The translations under genes were made by a program, and so were the position numbers. The notes under the pieces are model-generated. The model worked only from the letters and a program-made list of their open reading frames with translations, made no database searches and was not told where the DNA came from. From contig NZ_CP075171.1 of assembly GCF_021379005.1 (NCBI RefSeq), positions 3,162,001-3,226,000 of the forward strand: DNA of 64,000 nucleotides, written 5' to 3'. The DNA comes from Leptodesmis sichuanensis A121 (GTDB taxonomy: Bacteria; Cyanobacteriota; Cyanobacteriia; Leptolyngbyales; Leptolyngbyaceae). Below, one piece after another: positions 26,514 through 35,784 of this stretch. How positions within the stretch are numbered: position 1 is the stretch's first letter; the number at the start of each line of letters is the position of its first letter.

Positions 26514-26680
26514 GGAACGGGGAATGGGGATCAGGGATTAAGGATTGGGGATTGGGGATTAGGGGTCAGGTTTCTTTTTAACTCTTCACTCTCAACTCTC
26601 TCAGGTGCGTTACGCTGGCGCTAGCAGCACCCTACAAACCTCTCAATTGCCTAATTCCTAATTTTCATAATTCGTAATTA

Positions 26681-28408
26681 TTAGGCCTGGAACTGTTGGG
26701 CATAGAAGCGGGCATACCGTCCGCCCTGGTTCAGAAGTTCCGCGTGGGTGCCGGATTCTACAACCTGGCCGTGTTCTAGAACCAGGATGCGATCGGCCCG
26801 TCGAACGGTGGCTAATCGATGAGCAATGATGAAGACGGTACGGTTGCGCATCACCCGCTCCAGGGCTTCCTGAACCAGCGCTTCTGATTCGGAATCCAGG
26901 GCGGAGGTGGCTTCATCCAAAATCAGAATACGGGGATTGAGCAGGACGGCACGGGCGATCGCCAGTCGTTGCCGCTGGCCACCAGACAGATTTACGCCCC
27001 GTTCCCCGACCCAGGTTTGATACCCCTCTGGGAATTGAATAATGAATTGATGGGCATTGGCAATCTTTGCGGCGGCTTGAATGGCCTCTAAATCAGCACG
27101 AGTTTGGCCAAAGGCGATATTTTGGGCGATCGTGCCAGAGAACAAAATCGTTTCTTGAGGGACAATTCCAATCTGGCTGCGGAGACTGCGCAGGGTGACA
27201 TCCCGAATATCAATGCCGTCAATCAGGATTTGTCCAGCTTGGGGGTCGTAGAGACGGGGCAACAGGTTGACGAGAGTGGTTTTGCCAGCGCCGGAATGTC
27301 CCACCAGGGCGATCGCTTCTCCAGGCAGGGCCAGCAGACTGAGTTCCTTTAAAACGGGTTGATCGGGCTGGTAGGCAAAGCTGACCTTGTGGAATTCCAC
27401 TTTTCCAGTCACAGGAGGTAAAGGCACGGCCCCCTCTTTTTCAATCACTGTTGGTTGCATTGCCAGCAATTCAAACACTCGATCCAGGGAAGCCTGCCCC
27501 TGCTTAAATTCGTTGTAATTACTGGTCAGCAGAGAGATTGGATCAATCAGCATGATCACAGCCGCCAGATAACTGACAAAAGCACTGCCTGTGAGATTTT
27601 TTTGAGAAACCTGCCAGCCGCCCAGGAGTAGCAGCGAGAGTAGGGCGATCGCTTCCAGGAAGCCGACTACAGGAGATTGAATGGCCTTCAACTTTTCCGT
27701 GCGGTAACGGGCTAGACGATTCCGCTCTGCCTCACGACTAAACCGTTCCAGGGTGTAGTCCTCAGCCGCAAATGCCTGCACCAACCGCATCCCACTAAAG
27801 ACTTCCACCAGCAATGCGGACAGGTTAGAGATACGGCTCTGACTGCGGTAGGACAATGTTCGGATGCGCTCCCCAAACCAGGTAATTAATCCGGCCATCA
27901 CAGGAGCAATCACCAGCGTTGCCAGGGTCAACTGCCAGTTGAGGTACACCATGTATCCCAGCACGACGATCAGTTGCAGCAAGCTAGGGACAAACTGGTG
28001 AAAGATTTTGTTGACCACTTCACTAATGCGATCGATATCTTCCGTCATCCGGTAGGCCAGATCGCCACTCTGGGCTGATTCAAAATAGCTGAGGCTGAGC
28101 CGTTGCAGATGGGCATATACCTGAGTCCGAAGCTGAAACCCAATAGCCAGAGCAGCTTTTGCCATTAACGTATCCTGGCCATACTGGGCAATCTTCTGCA
28201 CCAGAAAAGTCAGGGTTCCCAGCCCAGCCATTTTAGCAATGGCCAACACCTGTCCCTCAGCCAGTGGTTTCGCAATCTCACCCGCTAGCCACGCCAGAAC
28301 AGGCCACATAGCCGTAAACACTAGCGTACAAAGCAAGGCTTGGACGATGGTTCGCGTTTGGGGACGAATGTAAGCGAGAAGCTGCCAGTAGCGATCGCGA
28401 TCGTTCAA
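26681..28408 (-). CDS. ABC exporter (MsbA/HepA-like, fused permease-ATPase)
   Basis: A 575-residue half-transporter with six membrane segments (for example LQLIVVLGYMVYLNWQLTLA) and an ATPase with Walker A LVGHSGAGKTTLVNLL, signature VNLSGGQRQRLAIARAVL, Walker B ILILDEATSALDSE and switch His in FIIAHRLATV. It probably works as a homodimer, flipping lipids, lipid-linked sugars or exporting a peptide or drug. Start: no ATG fits; TTG at 28408 gives MNDRDRYWQLL. The TTGA sequence overlaps start and the upstream DedA stop by 4 bp, which indicates translational coupling. The 167 bp after it is filler. Confidence 0.9.
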   Translation of the reverse strand: MNDRDRYWQLLAYIRPQTRTIVQALLCTLVFTAMWPVLAWLAGEIAKPLAEGQVLAIAKMAGLGTLTFLVQKIAQYGQDTLMAKAALAIGFQLRTQVYAHLQRLSLSYFESAQSGDLAYRMTEDIDRISEVVNKIFHQFVPSLLQLIVVLGYMVYLNWQLTLATLVIAPVMAGLITWFGERIRTLSYRSQSRISNLSALLVEVFSGMRLVQAFAAEDYTLERFSREAERNRLARYRTEKLKAIQSPVVGFLEAIALLSLLLLGGWQVSQKNLTGSAFVSYLAAVIMLIDPISLLTSNYNEFKQGQASLDRVFELLAMQPTVIEKEGAVPLPPVTGKVEFHKVSFAYQPDQPVLKELSLLALPGEAIALVGHSGAGKTTLVNLLPRLYDPQAGQILIDGIDIRDVTLRSLRSQIGIVPQETILFSGTIAQNIAFGQTRADLEAIQAAAKIANAHQFIIQFPEGYQTWVGERGVNLSGGQRQRLAIARAVLLNPRILILDEATSALDSESEALVQEALERVMRNRTVFIIAHRLATVRRADRILVLEHGQVVESGTHAELLNQGGRYARFYAQQFQA

Positions 28409-29004
28409 CGTCTGCTAGTTTTTCTGTCTTGATACAGATGAAAAATCGTAGGGGCAATAGATACCACCACGATTACCAGAATAATTGGTAATAAATACTT
28501 ATCAACATCGGGGATCACCTGCCCCAAATAATATCCCAATAAGGTGACACCAGCGGTCCAGATGAGGCCGCCGATGACGTTATAGGCAACGAAAGTTGAG
28601 TACTTCATTGCACCGATACCCGCAACAATAGGGGCAAAAGTCCGGACGATGGGCATAAAGCGAGCTAATACGATGGCTTTTTTACCGTGTTTATCATAGA
28701 AGTTTTGAGCACTGACTAAATGCTTCTTATGAAACATCCAGGAGTCCTCTCGTCGAAATAAACGACGACCAAACTTGTGGCCCGTCACATAGCCAACATT
28801 ATCTCCTAGAACGGCACAGATAAAAGCGCCCAGAACCAGCAAGGCAATGTTCAAAAATCCTTGAGAAGCCACAAACCCCGCTGTAAACAGCAAGCTGTCC
28901 CCTGGTAGGAAAAAGCCAACCAGCAAGCCAGATTCCGCGAATACAATTCCCCAGACTCCCAGGTAGCCAAAAGTTTTAATAATCTGTAACAGATCAAAGT
29001 GCAT
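28405..29004 (-). CDS. DedA/VTT family membrane protein (1)
   Basis: A 199-residue DedA (SNARE-associated/VTT) protein, a family implicated in undecaprenyl-phosphate and phospholipid flipping. It shows the re-entrant loop region ESGLLVGFFLPGDSLLFTAG, the conserved basic segment FYDKHGKKAIVLARFMPIVR and FAPIVAGIGAM. The ATG at 29004 (MHFDLLQIIKTFGYLG) is used, since the longer frame runs back through C-rich filler and into the neighbouring gene. It is the middle gene of a probable DedA-DedA-ABC exporter operon and overlaps the exporter's start. Confidence 0.88.
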   Translation of the reverse strand: MHFDLLQIIKTFGYLGVWGIVFAESGLLVGFFLPGDSLLFTAGFVASQGFLNIALLVLGAFICAVLGDNVGYVTGHKFGRRLFRREDSWMFHKKHLVSAQNFYDKHGKKAIVLARFMPIVRTFAPIVAGIGAMKYSTFVAYNVIGGLIWTAGVTLLGYYLGQVIPDVDKYLLPIILVIVVVSIAPTIFHLYQDRKTSRR

Positions 29005-29140
29005 GACATTATTTCTCGTTGAAGGAATACAGCCTTGACTGAATGAAACAGGTGGGGAACTGCTCTCTCCCCCTGCCCCTCTCCGCCCCAGAGAGGGGTG
29101 CCGAAGGTGGGGTGAGGTTTGTGTATATAATTCACAGTCC

Positions 29141-29776
29141 TTAGTGTAAATTTCTGCGTCTGCGAGAGCGGGATTGCTTGCGCTTCCAGACCCACAAACC
29201 AAAGGCGATCGCCAGGCCAATAATGACGTATTTGGATAGCGGCCCCAACCATTTATCAACTTTGTCGTAGTGTTCCCCTAGCTTGTACCCCAGAAAGGTG
29301 AGAAACGTCACCCAAAGGGCCGTCCCGGCTGTGGAATATAGGATGAAAGGAAGCAGCGGCATATCGGCAATTCCCGCAGGCAGGGAGATCAGAGTCCGCA
29401 CACCCGGGACCAGCCGACAGAGGAAAACCGCTTTTCCTCCGTGACGAGTAAACCAGCTATTCGCTTTATCAATATCCTTGCCGGAAATCGTCAGCCACTT
29501 GCCATAGCGATCGGCCAGATCTCTCAAGCGTGGTTCTCCGATAAACTTCCCGGCATAATACCAGGGAAATGCTCCCAACACCGTTCCCGCCACGCCTGCT
29601 GCCACGGCAGGAACAAACTCCATTTTTCCTTGAGAAACCGTAAACCCAGCGAATGGCATAATTAACTCCGAAGGAATCGGCGGGAACAAGTTTTCCAGGA
29701 ACATGAGCAGTCCAATTCCCAGGTAGCTCATTGAACTCATGGTGTTGATCACCCATTGGGAGAGCCATTCAGACAT
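29141..29776 (-). CDS. DedA/VTT family membrane protein (2)
   Basis: A 211-residue second DedA protein, clearly different from the next gene. Diagnostic stretches are MFLENLFPPIPSELIMPFAG (ExxPPIPSE loop), FTRHGGKAVFLCRLVPGVRT and SLPAGIADMPLLPFILYS. The C-terminus is strongly basic (RKQSRSRRRR), as expected for a cytosolic tail. It leads a probable three-gene unit with another DedA protein and an ABC exporter; the 136 bp between the two DedA genes is filler plus a ribosome site. Envelope lipid transport is the likely theme (inference). Confidence 0.88.
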   Translation of the reverse strand: MSEWLSQWVINTMSSMSYLGIGLLMFLENLFPPIPSELIMPFAGFTVSQGKMEFVPAVAAGVAGTVLGAFPWYYAGKFIGEPRLRDLADRYGKWLTISGKDIDKANSWFTRHGGKAVFLCRLVPGVRTLISLPAGIADMPLLPFILYSTAGTALWVTFLTFLGYKLGEHYDKVDKWLGPLSKYVIIGLAIAFGLWVWKRKQSRSRRRRNLH

Positions 29777-30125
29777 CGGGGTTTGTCCTCTTCAGAGATC
29801 GGTGGTCAGGTGAAGCAGGGCGATCGCCCCTTGCCTATTCTCGTAGCAAATCATGAAGTTTTATCAAAAAATGTTTTGGCCTCCACCCTAGCCAACCTCG
29901 AACTAATTTGCCATCCGCAGTTTTAGAGCCTTCACAGCAAATTTAAGTCGATAGGAAGTGGACAGCGAATGGTGGATAGTAAATGGTGAATGGAGTGAAG
30001 TCGTCACCCGTCATTGGTCATTTGTCAAGAGCCACGAGCCAATCAACTGACAAAGGACAAAGGACAATTCCAAACTCAAAACTCAAAACTTAGAACTTCT
30101 AACTCTCACCTCTTAACTTCCCCCC
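29777..30125 (+). other. Filler-rich divergent intergenic region
   Basis: These 349 bp separate the DedA operon from the ATPase/STAND locus. No gene is visible. From about 29950 on the DNA is made of short repeated words (GAATGGTGAATGG, GACAAAGGACAAAGGACA, ACTCAAAACTCAAAACT), the same type of heptamer tracts found elsewhere in the window. Promoters for both sides must lie here but could not be assigned. Confidence 0.5.
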
Positions 30126-31451
30126 ATGCCTATCGACCTCGATCGCTTCTCTAAAGCCTGTAATCCCGGTCAAACGCTGAACTATGCCAATCCCCAGGAG
30201 CGGCGATATTACATCGACTTTTCCTCTGTGCGGGGAGCGAATTTGATTCAGGAATTGAAACGGACGATCGTGCTGCTGTCCGATCGCACCTGTCAATTAT
30301 TTACAGGACATGTGGGCTGTGGCAAATCCACCGAGTTGTTGCGGTTGAAGGCAGAACTGGAGGAGTTGGGTTTCTATGTGGTCTACTTTGTCTCCAGTGA
30401 AGACCTGGATATGTCGGATGTGGATGTAACGGATATTTTGATGGCGATCGCCCATCAGGTCAGCGAAAAACTGGAATCTGACCGGATCCGCATCAGGCCC
30501 AATTACTTCATTAACCTGTTCTCCGAAATTGGTGATTTGCTGCAAACGCCGATCGAATTCTCCCAGGTCGAGTTCTCGGTGGGGATTAGCAAAATTACGG
30601 CCCGCGCTAAAGACAGTCCCCGCCTGCGCAGTCAACTGCGACAATTTATGGAGCCACGCACCAATGGCATTATCAAGGCCATCAATCAGGAATTGTTGGG
30701 ACAGGCCACTCAGGAACTGCAGCGACGGGGAAAACGGGGACTCGTGGTGATTATTGACAATCTCGATCGCGTGGATGCCCGTCAATTGCAAACGGGACGG
30801 ACACAACCGGAATATCTATTTATCGATCGCGGCGATCAACTCTCCAACCTGAACTGTCATGTGGTTTACACCATTCCCCTCGCGCTGGTGTTTTCCAACG
30901 AAAATGAAACCCTGCGCTTACGACTGGGCAATGGCATTGCTCCACTTGTGTTGCCGATGGTGCCAGTCCGTACCCGTGATGGCACTCCCCTGGGCGAAGG
31001 CATTCACCTGCTGCGGCACATGATTCTCGCTCGTGCTTTTCCTGACATCAAACCCTCTCAACGGCTGGAGCAAATTTCGGAATTGTTTGACAGCCGGGAT
31101 ACCCTCGATCGCCTTTGCCTCGTTAGTGGCGGCCATGTGCGGAATTTGCTGGGTTTAGTCCAGGGCTGTATCCGCCAGAGCGATCCGCCTTTTTCACGAG
31201 AAATTGTGGAACGAGTAATTCAGAATTCACGAGACTTTACGGCTCGCTCGATCGATGGCGAAGAATGGCAATTAATTTTCCAGGTCGTTGAACAGCAAAA
31301 TGTGCGGGGTGATATCGAGTATCAGATGCTGCTCCGCAGTATGTTCGTGTTTGAGTATCAGGATGCTCAGGGAACCTGGTATGCGATCAATCCCGTGCTG
31401 GCAGAGACGAAGCGGTATCAGGACTGGGTAAGGAGCCGCAAGGCAGAATAG
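30126..31451 (+). CDS. P-loop ATPase of an ATPase/STAND gene pair
   Basis: A 441-residue AAA-type ATPase. The family start MPIDLDRFSKACNPG is followed by Walker A LFTGHVGCGKSTELLRL (about 59-75) and Walker B RGLVVIIDNLDRVDAR (about 204-219), a KAP-like NLDRxD pattern. VVYTIPLALVFSNE and LCLVSGGHVRNLLGLVQG look like sensor and lid elements. No membrane helix or effector domain is seen. The gene is 22 bp before a large TPR/STAND NTPase gene, and the two are probably one functional unit. Related pairs exist in other filamentous cyanobacteria to my knowledge, without a defined function. Confidence 0.75.
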   Translation: MPIDLDRFSKACNPGQTLNYANPQERRYYIDFSSVRGANLIQELKRTIVLLSDRTCQLFTGHVGCGKSTELLRLKAELEELGFYVVYFVSSEDLDMSDVDVTDILMAIAHQVSEKLESDRIRIRPNYFINLFSEIGDLLQTPIEFSQVEFSVGISKITARAKDSPRLRSQLRQFMEPRTNGIIKAINQELLGQATQELQRRGKRGLVVIIDNLDRVDARQLQTGRTQPEYLFIDRGDQLSNLNCHVVYTIPLALVFSNENETLRLRLGNGIAPLVLPMVPVRTRDGTPLGEGIHLLRHMILARAFPDIKPSQRLEQISELFDSRDTLDRLCLVSGGHVRNLLGLVQGCIRQSDPPFSREIVERVIQNSRDFTARSIDGEEWQLIFQVVEQQNVRGDIEYQMLLRSMFVFEYQDAQGTWYAINPVLAETKRYQDWVRSRKAE

Positions 31452-31473
31452 AGGTAGGGGTTGGGAATTAGGA

Positions 31474-34400
31474 GTGAGGAGTGAGGAATTAGGAATCAGG
31501 AGCGAGGAATTAGGAATTAGGAGTGAGGTGGGAGTGGGGCGACAGTTGGATGTGGAGGTGCAGAATCAGCGATCGCTGCAGGCTCTGGTGCGGGCGGTTA
31601 CCTTATCGCAGGGAGAGTTCAGTCTGATTTTAGTGCGGTGCAATTATGCTCAACTGCGCGATCGGATTTTGACTCGCCTACAGAATTGCTGCCCTATTTC
31701 GATTGATATATTGACGCTACCGGAATCGGCGAAGACCCTGCTGACGACTTTACAGACAGAGTTGGGGATTAGGGATGGGGGATTAGGAATTAGGGATCAG
31801 GTTCCCCAGGCTCTCTTCCTATTCGGTATGGAATCTCTGCATGACCTGGATCAGGTGTTGATTGCGACCAACTTGGTGCGGGAGGAATTACGCAGGCAAT
31901 TTCCCTTTCCTCTGGTGTTATGGGCCAATGATGATGGACTGCATAAACTAGAGCGACTGGCTCCCGATCTCTATAGTTGGGCTGGTGGCATTATTCAGTT
32001 CGATATGCCGATTCCCGAACTGGTGCAATCGCTGAAACGCCACAGCGATCGCCTGTTTAGTTCGATTCTGGATCTGGGAGACGAACAGGCCGTGGCAAAC
32101 TGGGCGATCGTTCCCCACCCCAATTCCTTGCGGCAAAGCGAACTGAAATTTGCCTTAGCAGACCTGCAAGCCAGCGAGTACGCGATCGACCCCGAACTGC
32201 AAGCCAGCCTCGACTTCTTGCTCGGCCAGGATGCCCACTCTCATGGCGAACTCGAAACTGCCCGAGAACTCTACGAAAGCAGCCTGCAATTCTGGCTAGA
32301 CACAGCAGGCAGCAATCATCGCGGAACAACAACTCAAAACTCAAAACTCAAAACTCAAGACTCAGAACCTTCCTCCCCCACTCCCCCATCCTCCTCATCT
32401 CCCCCTTTTTCCCCCATCCCCTACCTGGAACGAGCCGCCTGTGTACTCTTCTATCTTGGCCTCTGGTGGCGTTCTTACGCGGTCTTGCAACGGGCGGCTT
32501 ACGACGATGCCGTGTATCAAGCCTATGACCACTTTCGCCGCAGCCTGATTTTGTTTACGGAGGAAGGTCGTCAGGATCTGGTGGCCCGGTTCATCATTGC
32601 CCAGGCGGAAACCCTGCAGAAGATGAAAAATTGGGAACCGCTGGAGGATCTGGCCCGACAGGCTTTGGTACTGCACAAACTGTATAAAGATCCCGTTCGG
32701 CAGGCCCGTGATCATGGCTTTCTAGCAGAAACAGCCCTGGCCCGATCGGGTTGGGCCACGGCCAAAACTCAGGTGACAATGGCACTGCGGATTCTGGATA
32801 CGCTGGAGGCTGATCTGCACGCGGACGGGCATCCTGCCAATCCCCATCTGGAACACAGTTTAGAGTTAGCCCATCGGTATCACTATGCCTGGTACTTGTT
32901 TATGTTAGCCAGGGCAGAAAAGGAATTGGGCAACCTGGATGCAGCGATTGATTATTTGGAAACTGCCCGCGATCGCGCCCATCCCCACAGTGATCCGCCG
33001 CTGTATATTCAGATCCTGCGGCAACTGCGGGATGATTATTTCGATCGCGGGGACTATCAACTGGCCTTTCGGACGAAACAAACCCGCCGGTTGATTGAGC
33101 ATCAATATGGCTATCGGGCTTTTGTCGGTGCACTCCGACTACAACCTCAACACCTGCAACCCGGTGTTTTATACCCCCTACCGCCCCAGGTAGATCCTCA
33201 AACTCTGCTGGCTCAAGAGATTGCGGCTTCCGGGCGACAAAAGGATTTGGATGCATTACTGAACCGCCTCGCCTTACCCAAAAACAAGCTGATCGTGCTG
33301 CATGGGCCGTCTGGCGTTGGCAAAAGTTCGATCGTTAGTGGTGGACTGGTGCCGATGCTTCAAGAGCATTTGATTGGCGAACGCACGGCGATCGCGGTGT
33401 TACTAGAGTCGTACACGGACTGGCAGGCCAACCTGGAGAAACTACTCAGCCAATTACCAACAGGTCAGGTAGCAGACCCCGATGCCTCGTCGGACTTGTT
33501 GCATCGCTTTCGAACTTTGACCGATCGCAACTATCTGCCCATCCTGATCCTGGATCAATTTGAAGAGTTTTTCTTTGTTTGTGACAGCGTTCCGTTGCGC
33601 CGTCCCCTGTACCAATTCCTCAAGAATTGTCTGAACCTGCCGTTTGTGAAAGTCATCCTCTCCTTGCGAGACGATTATCTGCACTACTTATTAGAGTTTC
33701 AGCGGCTCACCAATCTGGACATTATTGATAATGACATTTTGGGTAAGGACATTCGCTATGCCCTGAATAATTTCACGACTGAGGAAGCTAAAACCGTTAT
33801 CCAGAGCTTAACTGAACAGGCCCAGTTCTATTTGCCGAAAGACTTGATTGATGCGGTGGTGCAAGACCTGGAGGGAGAGTTGGGCGAAGTTCGCCCCATC
33901 GAATTACAGGTGGTAGGCGCTCAACTGCAAGCAGAAGACATTAAAACGCTGGCAGAGTACCGCCGCAAAGGTCCCAAGCAACCGTTAGTGCAACGGTCTT
34001 TAGAAGACGTGGTCAAAGATTGTGGCCCGGAAAATGAGGAACTGGCCCGCCTGATTCTCTTTTTGTTGACCAATGACAAAGGTACCCGACCGCTCAAAAC
34101 TCGCGATGATCTGGAAGCAGATTTGATCGATCTGGGTTTAATCGCCCAGGCGGACAATCTAGATCTGGTTTTGGAAGTGTTGGTAGGCTCCGGCTTATTA
34201 TTTCTCATCCCGGAATATCCCGCAGACCTTTACCAGTTGGTTCACGAATATTTAGTGAGCTTTATTCGCGAACAATATAAAACAGGTCTGGTTGCAGAAT
34301 GGGAACGAGAACGGGAACACCGCCCAGCCTTTAATAAAAGACGGGAGCCTGGACTGCAACAGGATGTAGCCCATGAGGAGAACGTTGCTGCTCCATTCCA

Positions 34401-34524
34401 AGGGTCGGGATCCTGGTTGGCGATGGCTGGATGGATTGTTCTAGGAATCCTGTTGATGTTACTGCTTGTATATAAGTCAAGTAATTTACGTGTTTCCGCC
34501 GTCTTCTCAATCTTCCTGTATTAG
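31474..34524 (+). CDS. TPR - STAND-type NTPase with C-terminal membrane helix
   Basis: A protein of up to 1016 residues. An N-terminal region (RSLQALVRAVTLSQGEFSL) resembles a small P-loop-like domain lacking a Walker A. A TPR-like helical region follows (about 270-570; DLVARFIIAQAETLQKMKNW, YHYAWYLFMLARAEKELGNL). Next is an nSTAND1-type NTPase: Walker A LIVLHGPSGVGKSSIVSGGL (about 606-625), Walker B PILILDQFEEFFFVC (about 688), then the helical LVHEYLVSFIREQ. It ends with a single membrane helix (MAGWIVLGILLMLLLVY). STAND relatives usually carry WD40 repeats here, so this one may be truncated. The first 25 residues and two internal segments are translated filler; the true start may be TTG 31546 or GTG 31552. 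Confidence 0.75.
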   Translation: MRSEELGIRSEELGIRSEVGVGRQLDVEVQNQRSLQALVRAVTLSQGEFSLILVRCNYAQLRDRILTRLQNCCPISIDILTLPESAKTLLTTLQTELGIRDGGLGIRDQVPQALFLFGMESLHDLDQVLIATNLVREELRRQFPFPLVLWANDDGLHKLERLAPDLYSWAGGIIQFDMPIPELVQSLKRHSDRLFSSILDLGDEQAVANWAIVPHPNSLRQSELKFALADLQASEYAIDPELQASLDFLLGQDAHSHGELETARELYESSLQFWLDTAGSNHRGTTTQNSKLKTQDSEPSSPTPPSSSSPPFSPIPYLERAACVLFYLGLWWRSYAVLQRAAYDDAVYQAYDHFRRSLILFTEEGRQDLVARFIIAQAETLQKMKNWEPLEDLARQALVLHKLYKDPVRQARDHGFLAETALARSGWATAKTQVTMALRILDTLEADLHADGHPANPHLEHSLELAHRYHYAWYLFMLARAEKELGNLDAAIDYLETARDRAHPHSDPPLYIQILRQLRDDYFDRGDYQLAFRTKQTRRLIEHQYGYRAFVGALRLQPQHLQPGVLYPLPPQVDPQTLLAQEIAASGRQKDLDALLNRLALPKNKLIVLHGPSGVGKSSIVSGGLVPMLQEHLIGERTAIAVLLESYTDWQANLEKLLSQLPTGQVADPDASSDLLHRFRTLTDRNYLPILILDQFEEFFFVCDSVPLRRPLYQFLKNCLNLPFVKVILSLRDDYLHYLLEFQRLTNLDIIDNDILGKDIRYALNNFTTEEAKTVIQSLTEQAQFYLPKDLIDAVVQDLEGELGEVRPIELQVVGAQLQAEDIKTLAEYRRKGPKQPLVQRSLEDVVKDCGPENEELARLILFLLTNDKGTRPLKTRDDLEADLIDLGLIAQADNLDLVLEVLVGSGLLFLIPEYPADLYQLVHEYLVSFIREQYKTGLVAEWEREREHRPAFNKRREPGLQQDVAHEENVAAPFQGSGSWLAMAGWIVLGILLMLLLVYKSSNLRVSAVFSIFLY

Positions 34525-34597
34525 TTAGTACGTATATTTACAAAATCCCTGCGTAACTTTACTGCTTCTTAATAGCGGGTATGTAAGGATACATAGT

Positions 34598-35701
34598 ATG
34601 TTAGCCGACTGTGAACAAGCAGGATTTCAGCAGATGATTTACCAAGAGTTAGTTAAAACACCCAGGCAGGTTGTGGGGAATCGCCCTACTGTCATTTTTG
34701 AAAAACAACCCGACATCACATTTGTCTGCTGCATCGACTCTGGATGGTTAGAAGCCCAAACCCTACGTATGCTTGAAAGTTTGCGGCGTTGGGGAGGGCG
34801 GTTTGCCAATGCCCGGGTAATTGCTGTGACCCCCCGTTTCGGCTGTCCTTTGTCTAACAGAACTCATCGTTTACTCGAAAAGTTAAATGTAGAATACCTG
34901 CGCTTTCAGGCTGATCATCCCTATACCTGGTTATCTTACGTCAATAAACCCCAAGCACTTGCAGCAGTAGAAAAGATAAGCAACTCAGAATTCATTTGTT
35001 GGCTCGATAGTGACCTTCTGATTGTGGGTGAGCCAGATGATTTGATATTAGAGGACGATATAGATTTTGCCGCTTGCGCCACATTTAAAGACATTGCTAC
35101 CAGTGGCCCTGGTGATGAGTTTGAACCCTATTGGCAAGCAATTTGCCAGACATTGGGGATTGATATAGAAACACTGCCCTGGGTGCTGGCACAAGCTCAA
35201 GATTTACAGATCCGTCTACTTTGGAATAGCGGTATGTTTGTGTATCGCCGAAATTCAAATTTTGGTCAGCATTATTTAGATACTTGCCTTCATCTACTTG
35301 ACTCCAGGTTGGTACCTAATACATCAGGGCTATTTGTGATTGGCATGAATGAAATGATTGCTGTTGGCCTGGCAATGGTTAAACAGAACCTACCCTGGAA
35401 AGCTTTATCAATGTCCTACAATTTCTCAGTTAATTACCGAAATAAACAACCGAAATGGTTCGATGTCAACCTGTTCAGTAAGGCAAAAATTATTCATTAT
35501 CATGACTCCATGTTGCCTCAGCATTGGGACAAGTTTCTGACTTCCATGCAATATTGCCATCCAGAAGTAGCAGAGTGGCTATCTCAAAGTGGGCCAATGA
35601 CAAGTTTTGCAGCCCCGCAGTGGCGCTTGATAAGTAAAGTTCTGGAGGGATACCGTTCTCAGAAACATAAGTTCTATCGCAAAGCCTGTATTGCAGTCTA
35701 G
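34598..35701 (+). CDS. GT-A fold glycosyltransferase-like protein
   Basis: A 367-residue protein with GT-A nucleotide-sugar transferase features: an N-terminal Rossmann-like strand pattern (ITFVCCIDSGWLEAQTLRML), a DxD metal motif in SEFICWLDSDLLIVGEPDDL (about 128-147), and a late NSGMFVYRR and IIHYHDSM block reminiscent of GT8-like enzymes. No membrane segment is seen, so it probably acts in the cytosol. It stands alone 73 bp after the STAND gene, with lower GC than its neighbours in the first third. Donor and acceptor are unknown. Confidence 0.7.
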   Translation: MLADCEQAGFQQMIYQELVKTPRQVVGNRPTVIFEKQPDITFVCCIDSGWLEAQTLRMLESLRRWGGRFANARVIAVTPRFGCPLSNRTHRLLEKLNVEYLRFQADHPYTWLSYVNKPQALAAVEKISNSEFICWLDSDLLIVGEPDDLILEDDIDFAACATFKDIATSGPGDEFEPYWQAICQTLGIDIETLPWVLAQAQDLQIRLLWNSGMFVYRRNSNFGQHYLDTCLHLLDSRLVPNTSGLFVIGMNEMIAVGLAMVKQNLPWKALSMSYNFSVNYRNKQPKWFDVNLFSKAKIIHYHDSMLPQHWDKFLTSMQYCHPEVAEWLSQSGPMTSFAAPQWRLISKVLEGYRSQKHKFYRKACIAV

Positions 35702-35784
35702 TACATCTAAAATTGCTTCCCTATCAGCCACTCAAAAGCCCTTTTCCAGCAGATAACTAAAGCCAGGGAAAAGGGCTTCAACAC

